Part shown: one piece after another, positions 40,559 through 49,709 of the stretch
Layout: the number at the start of each line of letters is the position of its first letter
Numbering within the stretch: the stretch's first letter is position 1
Assembly (NCBI RefSeq): GCF_963422335.1
Contig: NZ_OY729424.1
Location: 372,001-436,000 of the forward strand
DNA from: an uncultured Roseateles sp.
Lineage (GTDB): Bacteria > Pseudomonadota > Gammaproteobacteria > Burkholderiales > Burkholderiaceae_C
Direction of reading: 5' to 3'
DNA: 64,000 nt
Made by a program: the position numbers and the translations under genes
The notes under the pieces: model-generated
What the model was told of the DNA's origin: nothing
Database searches by the model: none
Seen by the model: the letters and a program-made list of their open reading frames with translations, nothing else

Positions 40559-42500
40559 ATGAATTTCACCGTCCTGAAGGAGCTGTTCGCAGCCTTTCTG
40601 CGCACCCACCACCTCGGCCGCCACTTCCGCCGCCTGGCCTTGTTCGAGAGCATCGCCGGCACCACCGTCAGCCGCGAGCTGCCACCGACACTGTCGCAGA
40701 CCCTGATCGCCGCCTCGGCCCTCGACGCCAATGCCCTGTTGGCCTCGCTGCACTCCAGGCATGAGGGGCTGCGCGGCGAAGAGGCCGACACGATCCGCGC
40801 GGAGGTCGGCTCGAACGAGGTCGAGCATGAGAAGCCTCTGCCCTGGTGGGCGCATCTGTGGCATTGCTACAGGAATCCGTTCAACCTGCTGCTGACGCTG
40901 TTGGCCGGGGTGTCCTGCTGGACCGACGACATGAAGGCGACCGTCGTCATCTCCAGCATGGTGCTGCTGTCGACCCTGCTTCGCTTCTGGCAGGAAGTGA
41001 AGTCCAACAAGGCGGCGGATGCCCTCAAGGCCATGGTCAGCAACACCGCGACCGTGCTGCGTCCGGGGGCCGGCATCAGCTCGCACGCCACGTCGGCGCT
41101 GCAGATGGCGGGCCGTGCCGAGCTGCCCATCCAACAGCTGGTGCCTGGCGACCTGATTCTGCTGTCCGCCGGCGACATGATTCCTGCCGATTGCCGTCTC
41201 CTGAGCGCCAAGGACCTGTTCGTCAGCCAGGCCGCCATGACCGGCGAATCGCTGCCGGTGGAGAAGTTTGCGCTTCACGCCCGTCCGCACGACGCCCAGA
41301 CCCTCAACCCGCTGGAGCTGGAGCTGGTGCTCTTCATCAACGGCTTCACCAAGGGCGACTGGACCGAAGCGCTGCTATTCGCACTGTCTGTCGCGGTCGG
41401 ACTGACGCCCGAGATGCTGCCGATGAACGTCACCTCGACCCTTGCCAAGGGTGCGTGTTCCTGTCGCGCAAGAAGGTCATCGTCAGCGTGACGATCATCA
41501 TCTGCTGATTTGCAAGGGTGCTGTCGAGGAAGTGCTGGCCGTCTGCACCCAGGTTCGACATGGGGACGCTGTTGAAGCGATGGCTGCAGCCCCGCTGGCC
41601 CGCATCCGGCAGGTGACGGCCGGCCTCAACGACGAGGGCCTGCGCGTGGTGGCCGTGGCGGCCAAGGAGCTGCCCCCGGCCAAGGAGGCCTACGGCCTGG
41701 CCGACGAGGGCGCGCTGACCCTGATCGGCTATGTCGCCTTCCTCGACCCCCCGAAGGAGAGCACGGCGCCAGCACTGAAGGCCTTGGCCGAGCATGGCGT
41801 GACCGTCAAGGTGCTGACCGGCGACAACGAGCGGGTCACTGCCAAGATTTGCAGCCAGGTCGGGCTGGCCCGCCAGGGTGTGATGCTGGGCTCCGACGTG
41901 GAGCGCATGACTGATGCGGAACTGGCCGTGGCCGTCGAGCGTGCCAACGTCTTCGCACGGCTGACGCCCGCCCACAAGGAGCGCATCGTGCGCCTGCTCA
42001 AGGCCAACGGCCATGTGGTCGGCTTCATGGGCGACGGCATCAACGATGCGCCGGCCCTGCGCACGGCCGACATCGGTATCTCGGTGGACTCGGGCGTGGA
42101 CATCGCCAAGGAAGCAGCCGACATCATCCTGCTGGAGAAGAGCCTGATGGTGCTGGAGGCGGGTGTGCTGGAGGGCCGCCGCACCTTCGCCAACATGCTC
42201 AAGTACATCAAGATGACGGCCAGTTCCAACTTCGGCAATGTGCTGTCGGTGCTGGTAGCCAGCGCCTTCATCCCCTTCCTGCCGATGGGGCCCCTGGCTC
42301 ATTACTTCAAGCTGCAGGCATTGCCGCCCTTGTACTTCGTGTTCCTGCCGGCGATCCTGCTGGCCTACATGGGGCTCACGCAGGCGATGAAGGGCTTCTA
42401 CATCCGGCGCTTTGGCTGGCAGCAGGCGCGGGTACCGTGCACAGACCGTAGGGTGGGCAGCGAGAGAAGCAAATTCGAGCCCGGTGTTGGCGCCGCATAG
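40559..42500 (+). pseudogene. mgtA: Decayed mgtA, magnesium-translocating P-type ATPase
   Basis: The region aligns along its length with MgtA (about 900 residues) but encodes only about 645 codons in three frames. First part, 40559-41491: N-terminus, first membrane pair and the TGES loop (MTGESLPVEK). After NPLELE about 65 residues expected before LVLFINGF are missing (near 41325). A one-base loss near 41450 changes frame at LAKGA. After VFLSRKKVIV (near 41487) about 100 residues including the phosphorylation motif DKTGT are missing and the frame changes again; the sequence resumes at DDHHLLICKGAVEE. Near 42285 IPFLPM joins directly to GPLAHYF, removing about 110-130 residues with several membrane helices. 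Motifs TGDN and GDGINDAPAL remain. Without the aspartate loop no pump can work. The last 25 codons after FGWQQ are unrelated. Sequencing error alone would not explain three large deletions. Confidence 0.85.
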
Positions 42501-42534
42501 GCTGCCGCCATTCCGTTCGGTGCCAAGGTCAGCC

Positions 42535-44706
42535 CTATTGTTTCGGTGGCGCCGACGACAAGGCCGTGATCACGACAGGACGGGTCGACAGCGCGCTCGC
42601 TGCCATCTGTGACTTGCCCTCGTTCAAGGCCACGCTGTCGGACAGGATGCTGACCGCCTCATTCAGCAGAACGTCGTTGGCGGAGTCCTGGGTCTTCTCC
42701 ATGGCCAGCTCCTTGCTGAGCTTGCGCTCGTTGAACTGCAAGCCATCGTCCGTCAGCGCACCACCCGCACCCGTTCCGGCAGAGCCCAGCGTGGCGCTCA
42801 GGCGCGTCTCCAAAGCGGAGCGCTCCTTGCGCCGTGCCGCTTCGTTGAGTGAAATCACATTGTTCTTGCGAAGCTCTCGTGCCTTGGCAAGATCCTCCAG
42901 CAGACTCTGGTAGTCACGGTCGCGCTGAACGCGACTCTCATGCCACGACTGCAGGCGCGGAAGCTGTGCCGCGATGTCACCCACAGGTGCGTAGTCGGCC
43001 GCCTTGACGCGGGTCCACGGCAAAGCATTGTCATAGCTCGATTCGCCGAACAAGGCGTCGTCGCCGCCTTGCAAATAGCCGATGTCCGGTGTCACGCCAC
43101 GCAATTGCGTGGTGCCGCCGTTCACCCGGAAAAACTGCGCGACGGTCAGCTTCAATTCGCCGTACACCGGATTGGCATTCTTGGCGACCTGGTCAAGGTT
43201 GGCCACGGTCTGGACCGTGCCCTTGCCAAAGCTGGGCTCGCCGATGACCAGGCCGCGGCCGTAGTCTTGAATCGCCGCCGCGAAGATTTCCGACGCTGAA
43301 GCCGACGACCTGTTGATCAGCACGCCCATGGCTCCGTCCCAAGCCAAGCCGGTAGTGACGTTTTTCTCCACGCTGATGTCGCCTTTGGCATTGCGTGTCT
43401 GAACCACCGGCACCTTCCCGACGAACAGTCCCGTCAGGCCAATCGCTTCCCGCAGCGAGCCACCACCGTTGTTGCGCAGGTCCATCAAGACGCCATCCAC
43501 CTTCTGGGCCTTCAGATCCGCCAGCAGCTTCGCCACGTCGCGCCCTGCGCTCCGGTAATCCTTGTCGCCCTTTCGAAGCGCGTCGACATCCTCGTAAAAC
43601 GATGGCAAGGTGATCACACCGATCAGGCGCTTGCCCTCACCCGTCGTCACCGAATAGACCTTGGCCTTGGCCGCGCTGTCCTGCATCGTGATGGTGTTGC
43701 GGACCAAGACCACGGTCTTGCTCGGCGCGTCGGGCCCCTTGTCGGCGGGCAGGATGTCCAGACGCACCGTCGAGCCCACCGTGCCGCGAATGAGTGCCAC
43801 CGTGTCATCCAGACGCCAGCCGACCACATCGTCCATCGGGCGGGTCTCGCCTTGGGCGACGCCCACGATACGGTCGCCCACCTGCAACTGTCCCGACTGA
43901 CTTGCCGGTCCACCCGCCACCAATTCCCGGATGGTGGCGTAGCCGTCGATTTCGGTCAAAACTGCGCCAATGCCCACCAGTGACAGCCGCATCGCGATGC
44001 CGAAATTTTCTGCGGCGCGCGGCCCCAGGTAGTTGGTATGGGGCTCGATCGCCATCGTGTAAGCATTCATGAAGGCCTGGAAAGCGTCGGCGCCCGTGAT
44101 CTTGCCCAAGCGCTTGGTGGCGCTGTCGTAGCGCTTGTCGAGGATCTTCGCGATGGCCGCGTCATCCTGGCCAGCGAGCTTGAGTCGCAACCAATCGTTC
44201 TTCACACGCTTGCGCCACAGGTCCAGCGAATCCGCCTCGGTCGCGGGCCAGGGCTGGTCCTTGCGGTCAATCATCAGCGTTTCGTCGTTCTTGAAATCGA
44301 ATCCCTTGCGCAGCAGGTTGCGGGCATAGGCCATTCGCTCGACGGCCCGGCGTTCGTACAGGTTGAAGATCTCGAAGGGCGCGCGCAAGTCGGCGGTCAG
44401 GATCGCATCGTCAAGCCGGGTCCGGTCGACGGCCAGGCGGTCGATGTCGGTTTGCACAAAGTAGACCTTCTCGGGGTCGAGTGCTTTCAGGTACTGGTCA
44501 AAGATCTTGCTCGACAAGGCATCGTCGAGCGGGACGGCCTTGTAGTGGTAGCGCGAAAGCAGTTCCGCAGCCAGACGGGCAGCCTGGGCCTCCTGCACCG
44601 CCGGCTTCAGCAACGGCGGGTAAGCAAGCTCCGAATCCGTCGCGACAACCTGCGTTGTGAGCGCCAGGCTCAGCAAGAACCAAATCAGCTTTTGTTTCAA
44701 TCTCAC
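42535..44706 (-). CDS. prc: Tail-specific (carboxy-terminal processing) protease Prc
   Basis: A 723-residue periplasmic S41 peptidase. Signal peptide 1-23; N-terminal helical domain with YERRAVERMAYARNLL; PDZ domain about 240-330 (SLVGIGAVLTEIDGYATIRELVAGGPASQSGQLQVGDRI); S41 protease core about 335-560 with LMDLRNNGGGSL, the nucleophile in INRSSASASEIFAAA and the catalytic Lys in GEPSFGKGTVQ; C-terminal helical domain (DUF3340 type) to the end. It trims C-terminal tails of periplasmic proteins and peptidoglycan hydrolases. Its stop lies 35 bases from the end of the mgtA pseudogene, convergent. Confidence 0.93.
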   Translation of the reverse strand: MRLKQKLIWFLLSLALTTQVVATDSELAYPPLLKPAVQEAQAARLAAELLSRYHYKAVPLDDALSSKIFDQYLKALDPEKVYFVQTDIDRLAVDRTRLDDAILTADLRAPFEIFNLYERRAVERMAYARNLLRKGFDFKNDETLMIDRKDQPWPATEADSLDLWRKRVKNDWLRLKLAGQDDAAIAKILDKRYDSATKRLGKITGADAFQAFMNAYTMAIEPHTNYLGPRAAENFGIAMRLSLVGIGAVLTEIDGYATIRELVAGGPASQSGQLQVGDRIVGVAQGETRPMDDVVGWRLDDTVALIRGTVGSTVRLDILPADKGPDAPSKTVVLVRNTITMQDSAAKAKVYSVTTGEGKRLIGVITLPSFYEDVDALRKGDKDYRSAGRDVAKLLADLKAQKVDGVLMDLRNNGGGSLREAIGLTGLFVGKVPVVQTRNAKGDISVEKNVTTGLAWDGAMGVLINRSSASASEIFAAAIQDYGRGLVIGEPSFGKGTVQTVANLDQVAKNANPVYGELKLTVAQFFRVNGGTTQLRGVTPDIGYLQGGDDALFGESSYDNALPWTRVKAADYAPVGDIAAQLPRLQSWHESRVQRDRDYQSLLEDLAKARELRKNNVISLNEAARRKERSALETRLSATLGSAGTGAGGALTDDGLQFNERKLSKELAMEKTQDSANDVLLNEAVSILSDSVALNEGKSQMAASALSTRPVVITALSSAPPKQ

Positions 44707-45050
44707 TCCACTGCGGTTGAACGAAAAATCTCAAGGTCGAAACCGCCTGTGGCAGCTTGCATTTCCACACCATGATCGTCGATCAGTACCGAAGGATATC
44801 CTTGGCGGCCTTGCGTTCAAACCTCTCCAAGGTGGCGCTACTGTTGTTCATCGCCAGGATCAGCGAATCCAGGGCGGCTCGCAGGTCGTCCGTGCCCCGG
44901 ATATGGGCATGCAATTTTTCTATCGCGTGCACGATCCGCGCGCATCAGCAGCTCATGGTGGCCACAGATCATCGCGGAGCCGTTCCCCGTCGAGGAAGCC
45001 AGCCAACTGCGTTCTAATGCCCCCGTTCGAATCCACCCGCGCCTTCTGCC
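44707..45050. other. 344-base region upstream of prc, with a possible gene remnant
   Basis: The stretch holds the prc promoter region on the minus strand and the upstream region of the small protein gene at 45051. The only protein-like frame is the short minus-strand one at 44783-44932. Nothing else is recognised. Confidence 0.4.
44783..44932 (-). CDS. Short helical open frame, possible remnant
   Basis: A 49-codon frame starting at GTG 44932, with a protein-like amphipathic helical product (HAIEKLHAHIRGTDDLRAAL, LERFERKAAKDILRY at the end). No ribosome site precedes the GTG and a stop lies four codons upstream, so it may be the last part of a broken gene rather than an active one. It is transcribed in the same direction as prc, just before it. 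Confidence 0.25.
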   Translation of the reverse strand: MHAIEKLHAHIRGTDDLRAALDSLILAMNNSSATLERFERKAAKDILRY

Positions 45051-45350
45051 ATGCACTACCTCAGCTTCGACCTCAGCGAAGACACCGAAGGCGTCACCAC
45101 CCTGGAGGCTCTGGCCTCCACCTCGGCCGAGCAGCATGGGGCGGTGATGGCCGAGGTGCAGCAGGTGCTGGACTGGGCCTGGCGCCAGTTCCCGCACACC
45201 CACGGGCCGGTGGATGAGGGAATGGACTGGGACCATGACCTGCAGGTCAGCGTCGAGCCAGGCGGCTGGCATGCCGTGACCTTGACACTGACAGGCTCGC
45301 CACACTTTGTCGAAGAGTTCTTTGCCCGGTTTGGTGAGCCGCAAGGCTGA
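45051..45350 (+). CDS. Small conserved protein of unknown function
   Basis: A 99-residue acidic soluble protein (MHYLSFDLSEDTEGVTTLEAL at the start, VLDWAWRQFPHTHGPVDEGMDWDHDLQV in the middle, strand VTLTLTGSPHFVEEFFARFG near the end). Alpha/beta composition, no signal or membrane segment. No family was recognised. A possible -10 region precedes it but no strong ribosome site is seen. Its TGA stop (45348-45350) begins copy B of the structured repeat, the same arrangement as exbD with copy A. Confidence 0.65.
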   Translation: MHYLSFDLSEDTEGVTTLEALASTSAEQHGAVMAEVQQVLDWAWRQFPHTHGPVDEGMDWDHDLQVSVEPGGWHAVTLTLTGSPHFVEEFFARFGEPQG

Positions 45351-45422
45351 GCCCGCACGGACGACCCGGAAGGGTCGGCCCGGCTGGCGAAGGACTTGCG
45401 GCGATACAAGCCGCAAGGCTGA
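45348..45422 (+). repeat. Structured intergenic element, copy B
   Basis: A 75-base element beginning on the upstream stop codon. Hairpin 1: CGACCC / GGGTCG with a GGAA loop; shared word CTGGCGAAGG; hairpin 2: CTTGCGGC / GCCGCAAG with loop GATACAA; end GGCTGA. An outer AGCC/GGCT pairing could close both hairpins into a three-way junction. Relative to copy A (9257-9330) the loops are identical while stems carry compensating changes. Confidence 0.6.
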
Positions 45423-45486
45423 CAAAAGCACTGGCATTCGATAGCGGCGACACTAGCCGCACCGCCATCCCTCACTGCCGCCCACC

Positions 45487-46767
45487 TTGAATTCCATCGC
45501 CCCCCGCCTCGCCACACTCTCCAACGGTCTGCGCGCCGTCGCCATCGAGATGCCCTGGCGCGCCACCGTGTCGCTGAGCGTCTTCATCCGCACCGGCAGC
45601 CTGCACGAGAGCGCGCGGCAAGGGGGCATCAGCCACGTGGTCGAGCACATGGCGTTCAAGGGCACGGCCACGCGGGACTGCCAGCGCATCAATCTCGATG
45701 CCGAGCGGCTGGGCGCCGAGGTCAATGCGCACACCGACAAGGACCACACGGCCTTCCATCTCGAAGGGATGCCTGGCGACCTGGACGCCTTTGTGGCGAT
45801 GCTGGCCGACATCGTGCTGAACAGCAGCTTTCCGGCCGACGAGCTGGAGCGCGAGCGCCGCGTGATTGCCCAGGAGTTCAGCGAGTTCGACGACGACCCG
45901 ACCACCGTCGCCTTCCAGCTGTTCGATCGTGCCTGCTACGGGGCCGTGCATCCGGCCGGGCGGCCCATCATAGGCACGCAGGCCAATATCCTGCGTTTCA
46001 GCCGCAAGGACCTGCTGGACTATGCGAAAGCCCAGTACACGGCCAGCAATGTGGTGGTCGCGGTGGCCGGCCCGGTGCCCTTCGAGCCCTTTGTGCGGGC
46101 GGTCGAGGCGGCCTTCGGCGCAATGCCGGCCGGGGCACCGAACGAGGTGGCGGCGCCGGCCTGGCTGGGCGGGCTGAAAACGCGCCGCATGGCCGGCAGC
46201 GGGCAATGCCAGGCGGTGCTGGGCTTCGAGGCGCCGGCGCTGGACGAAGGCGAGCAGCACGTGCCCTATGTGCTGGCCGCTGCCCTGCTGGGCGAGGGCA
46301 TGAGTTCACCGCTGCTGGACGAGATCCGCGAGCGCCGCGGCCTGGCCTATCACGCAGCCTGCACGGCCGACATCGGCCCGCTGGCCGGCCAGTTCGTGAT
46401 CGAGGGCTCGACGGCGCCGGCCCAGGCCGAAGAGTTCCTGACCGCGGTGGCCGGCCTGCTGCGCCAGCATGCCGACGGCGGCATTGATGCCGTCGGCCTG
46501 GAGCGCGCCCGCAAGCAGCTGACGGTGCGGGCACTGCGCGCGCTGGAGCAGCCGTCAAGGCAGCTGGAGACGGCCGCGCAGGACCTGTTCACCTTCGGCC
46601 ACCTGCGCGACCCGCAGCAGTGGCTGGCGCAGTTGCAGGCCGTCACGGCGCAGGATGTGCACGGGGTGTTCACCCGCCTGCTGGACCCGCAGCGCCCGCT
46701 GGCGATCGCGCTGGCCGGCACTGTGCCAGCGCGGGCGCGGGAGCGGGCGGCAACGCTGTTCGCTTGA
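45487..46767 (+). CDS. M16 family zinc metallopeptidase (processing peptidase-like)
   Basis: A 426-residue pitrilysin-family peptidase. The inverted zinc motif HxxEH is at His50, Glu53, His54 (SHVVEHMAFKGT), and the downstream metal ligand lies in LERERRVIAQEFSEF. The C-terminal M16 half includes LLGEGMSSPLLDEIRERRGLAY. No signal peptide is seen, so it is probably cytoplasmic, as are the short PqqF/mitochondrial-processing-like bacterial members. The start is taken as TTG 45487, since family N-termini begin at this point (P-L-LSNGLRV) and no ATG exists upstream; the next ATG (45550) would cut into the first strand. Confidence 0.88.
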   Translation: MNSIAPRLATLSNGLRAVAIEMPWRATVSLSVFIRTGSLHESARQGGISHVVEHMAFKGTATRDCQRINLDAERLGAEVNAHTDKDHTAFHLEGMPGDLDAFVAMLADIVLNSSFPADELERERRVIAQEFSEFDDDPTTVAFQLFDRACYGAVHPAGRPIIGTQANILRFSRKDLLDYAKAQYTASNVVVAVAGPVPFEPFVRAVEAAFGAMPAGAPNEVAAPAWLGGLKTRRMAGSGQCQAVLGFEAPALDEGEQHVPYVLAAALLGEGMSSPLLDEIRERRGLAYHAACTADIGPLAGQFVIEGSTAPAQAEEFLTAVAGLLRQHADGGIDAVGLERARKQLTVRALRALEQPSRQLETAAQDLFTFGHLRDPQQWLAQLQAVTAQDVHGVFTRLLDPQRPLAIALAGTVPARARERAATLFA

Positions 46768-46773
46768 GCTGGT

Positions 46774-47439
46774 TCAGCTCTCCCGCAGCAGATTCGACAG
46801 CTCGACGGCCGACTTCACATCCATCTTCTCGAACACCCGGGCCCGGTGCACCTCGACCGTGCGCACGCTGATGTTGAGGTTGTCGGCAATCAGCTTGTTG
46901 GGCAGGCCCTGCACGACCAGGGCCATCACCTCGCGCTCGCGCTCGGTCAGCTCGGCCATGCGCTGGCCCATCGCGCGCATCGCCTGGCGCCGCGCAATCG
47001 CCTGGCCGCTGGCGGCCAGCGCCTGCTCGACGCGGTCCACCAGCGCGTTGTCCGAGAACGGCTTCTCGACAAAGTCGAAGGCGCCGCTCTTCACCGCCGC
47101 CACCGCGGTGGGCACATCGCCATGGCCGGTCAGGAAGATCACCGGCAGCACCGGCGTCAGACCGCGCTCGGCCAGGCGCTCGAACAGCACCAGGCCGCTG
47201 ATGCCGGGCATGCGCATGTCCAGCACCAGGCAGGACGGGGCCTGCGGCCAGTCCCCGCCGACGCGGGTGTCGGCGCGGCCATCGAGCATGGCCTCGAAGG
47301 CCTCGCCGCTGGCAAAGCCCTCGGACAGCAGGCGGCGCGAACGCAGCAGCCAGGCCAGCGCCTCGCGCACCACGTCTTCATCGTCAACCAGATAGACCAT
47401 GGGCAGGCCCATGGCAGGGTTCGCGTTGCTGGTGCTCAT
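46774..47439 (-). CDS. FixJ/NarL-type response regulator (DctR-like)
   Basis: A 221-residue regulator. Receiver domain about 14-135: acidic VDDED, phosphoacceptor Asp74 in LVLDMRMPGISG, Lys in FVEKPFSD. C-terminal LuxR-type helix-turn-helix about 155-215 (LTEREREVMALVVQGLPNKLIADNLNISVRTVEVHRARV). GGAGG precedes the start at 47439. It lies 61 bases downstream of its sensor kinase on the same strand. The FixJ-type pair beside malic enzyme resembles DctS/DctR of Rhodobacter, which controls C4-dicarboxylate uptake; this function is an inference. Confidence 0.88.
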   Translation of the reverse strand: MSTSNANPAMGLPMVYLVDDEDVVREALAWLLRSRRLLSEGFASGEAFEAMLDGRADTRVGGDWPQAPSCLVLDMRMPGISGLVLFERLAERGLTPVLPVIFLTGHGDVPTAVAAVKSGAFDFVEKPFSDNALVDRVEQALAASGQAIARRQAMRAMGQRMAELTEREREVMALVVQGLPNKLIADNLNISVRTVEVHRARVFEKMDVKSAVELSNLLRES

Positions 47440-47500
47440 TGGGTAACCTCCGTGCTTCGCACTGCGGTGCGAGCGCCCTTCGGAACGGCCGGGCGGGCGC

Positions 47501-49579
47501 TCATACCTCGCTCCTCGTAGGCTCGGACACGACCTTGGCCGCATCGGCCGGCATATCCGCAGGCAGGGTGAAATGGAATTCGGTGCCGGTGGGTCGGTGC
47601 TCGGTGGCCACGGTGCGGCTCTCGAAGTCCAGCGCCCCGCCGTGCTGCTCCACCACCGTGCGGCACAGGCTCAGGCCCAGGCCCATGCCCTCGCTGCGGG
47701 TGGTGAAAAAGGGCGTGAACAGGCGCTTGGCCACGTCCGGCGCAATGCCGGGCCCGCGGTCGGTGACGAAGAAGCTGACCCAGCGCCCCTGCTGACGCAC
47801 CCGCAGCGTCAGCAAACGGCTGGCCAGCGGCGTGGCGTCGCCATCCATGGCCTGGATGCCGTTGCGCGTCAGGTTCAAGAGCACCTGCTCCAGCATCGTG
47901 CGGTCGCAGCGCATGCGCGGCATCGGCGTCGGCAGGTCCAGCTCGACGCGGGTGCCGCTCTTGCGCGCCTGCAAGCGCACCAGGGGCATCACGGCTTCGA
48001 TCAGCTGGTCGGCACCGACCGGCTCGCGGGCCTGCTCGCGTCGGCGCACAAAGTCGTGCACGCTCTTGATGATGCGGCCGGCCCGCTCGGCCTGCTCGGC
48101 AATGCGGCCCAGCGCCTGGTGCAGCATCTGCGGGGTTTGCGGGTCATTGGCCTCGCGTTCGATCAGGTTCAGCGAGCCGGTGGCATAGCTGGCGATGGCC
48201 GCCAGCGGCTGGTTCAGCTCATGGCTCAGCAGCGAGGCCATCTCGCCCATCGTCGCCAGGCGGGCCGTGGCCTGCAGCCGCTCCTGCTGCTGGCGCGAGA
48301 TCTCTTCGACACGGCGCTGGGCGCTGACGTCGAGCACGGCACTCATCCAGCCGCGGTGCCGGCCCTGCGGATCGAGCAGCGGCGCCTCGAACAGCAGCAC
48401 CGGAAAGCGCTCCTGGTTCTTGCGCATGAACACGGTCTCGAAGCCTGCGCGCGGGTCCTGCTGGGCCTCCAGCCGCCGGGCCAGGCTCTTGTAACGCTCC
48501 TGGTACGACTCCCGGTACTCGGGCGGCCAGTAGGGCGGCACGGTGGTGCCCAGCATCTCTTCGGCGCTGAAGCCGACCATGGCGCAGAAGGCCGGGTTGA
48601 CGTAGGTGATGTTGCCGTTCAGGTCGCGGGCACGCAGACCGGTGATCAGCGAATCCTCCATCGCCTTTCTGAATGCCAGCGCCTCGGCCAGCGCCGCCTC
48701 GACCTGGGCGCGGCGGCGCACGTCGCGGGCCAGCAGCAGCACCACGGCGAACAGAGCCAGCGACAGGCCCAGCACCAGGGCGGTGGCCAGATTGGGAATC
48801 AGGCGCGGCGCGCCGGAGCCGCTGTCCACGCGCAGCTGCAGCGTCAGGCCGGGCAGATCGACCAGGCGCTCCATCTGGTAGACGCCGGCACCGCGCGTCA
48901 GGCCGGCGCGGGCCAGCCGGGTGCCATCACCCTCGACGAAGCTGAATTCGTGGCCGCGCGAATGGTCGTTGGCAACCGACTCCTCCAGCAGCATGCGCAG
49001 GCTGATGGTGGCCACCAGGTAGCCGGCAATCTGGCCGGCACGCATCTGCGGCAGGCACAGGTCCACCACTTCCAGCCCCTCGCCGCCGGGCATGGGCACG
49101 AAGTAGCTGCGTGAATACAGCTGGGTGGCCTGGCGGCGGGCCGCCACGCAGGCCAGCTCGGGCTCCAGGCCTATGGCCTCGCGCGGCAGCAGCGTGAACA
49201 GCGGCTGGGCAAAGGGGCTGTCCACCGCTTCATCCACCCCCAGATTCAGATTGCGCTGCTCGATGCGCAGCAGCGGCCGGTGCTCGCGCAGCAGCTCGAC
49301 CGCATGGCTGCGCCACGGCACCGGGCCCGGCTCGCGCAACCACATCAGGGCCTGCAGGCCCTGCAGATAGCGCGAGGCACTCTGCTTGATGCGCCCGGCG
49401 ACCTCGGAGGCCACCTGTTCGACCTGCTCCTGCGAGCGGGTTGCCTCGTAGCTGAGCGTCAGCGTCACCAGCAGCGATTGGGCGATCAGCAGCAACCCCA
49501 CCAGCGCCGCCCACAGCAGCGGCCTGCGCCAGCGCCGGGCGCGGCCAAGCAGGGGTTCGGAAGGGCGGGGGCTGGGCAT
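47501..49579 (-). CDS. Membrane PAS sensor histidine kinase (DctS-like)
   Basis: A 692-residue sensor kinase. Two membrane helices (about 22-42 and 283-303) bracket a periplasmic sensor domain; a PAS domain follows (about 325-440: GLRARDLNGNITYVNPAFCAMVGFSAEEMLG), then the DHp helix with H-box LSHELNQPLAAIASYATG and the HATPase domain with N-box NLTRNGIQAM, DRGPGI and GMGLGLSL. It presumably phosphorylates the adjacent FixJ-type regulator. Start 49579 (MPSPRPSEPLL) gives a normal membrane N-terminus. The gene is divergent from maeB with a 130-base gap; a link to malate or other C4 acids is likely by context. Confidence 0.88.
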   Translation of the reverse strand: MPSPRPSEPLLGRARRWRRPLLWAALVGLLLIAQSLLVTLTLSYEATRSQEQVEQVASEVAGRIKQSASRYLQGLQALMWLREPGPVPWRSHAVELLREHRPLLRIEQRNLNLGVDEAVDSPFAQPLFTLLPREAIGLEPELACVAARRQATQLYSRSYFVPMPGGEGLEVVDLCLPQMRAGQIAGYLVATISLRMLLEESVANDHSRGHEFSFVEGDGTRLARAGLTRGAGVYQMERLVDLPGLTLQLRVDSGSGAPRLIPNLATALVLGLSLALFAVVLLLARDVRRRAQVEAALAEALAFRKAMEDSLITGLRARDLNGNITYVNPAFCAMVGFSAEEMLGTTVPPYWPPEYRESYQERYKSLARRLEAQQDPRAGFETVFMRKNQERFPVLLFEAPLLDPQGRHRGWMSAVLDVSAQRRVEEISRQQQERLQATARLATMGEMASLLSHELNQPLAAIASYATGSLNLIEREANDPQTPQMLHQALGRIAEQAERAGRIIKSVHDFVRRREQAREPVGADQLIEAVMPLVRLQARKSGTRVELDLPTPMPRMRCDRTMLEQVLLNLTRNGIQAMDGDATPLASRLLTLRVRQQGRWVSFFVTDRGPGIAPDVAKRLFTPFFTTRSEGMGLGLSLCRTVVEQHGGALDFESRTVATEHRPTGTEFHFTLPADMPADAAKVVSEPTRSEV

Positions 49580-49709
49580 GCGCTTGAATGTAGGCGGAAG
49601 CAGGCAGTATCGGCGCACGGGCCTGGTGCGGCATGCGCAGTTCCGCGTACCCGCTCGCTCGGCGACACTCCTACAATCCACCTCCCTGCCGTCTAGCGAG
49701 CCACGCCCC

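Noticed and set aside
40846..41508. Plus-strand 220-codon frame inside the mgtA region taken as a separate gene
   Set aside because: Only its last residues (VFLSRKKVIV) match MgtA, as the frame-shifted continuation; the rest is out of frame with the ATPase and not protein-like.
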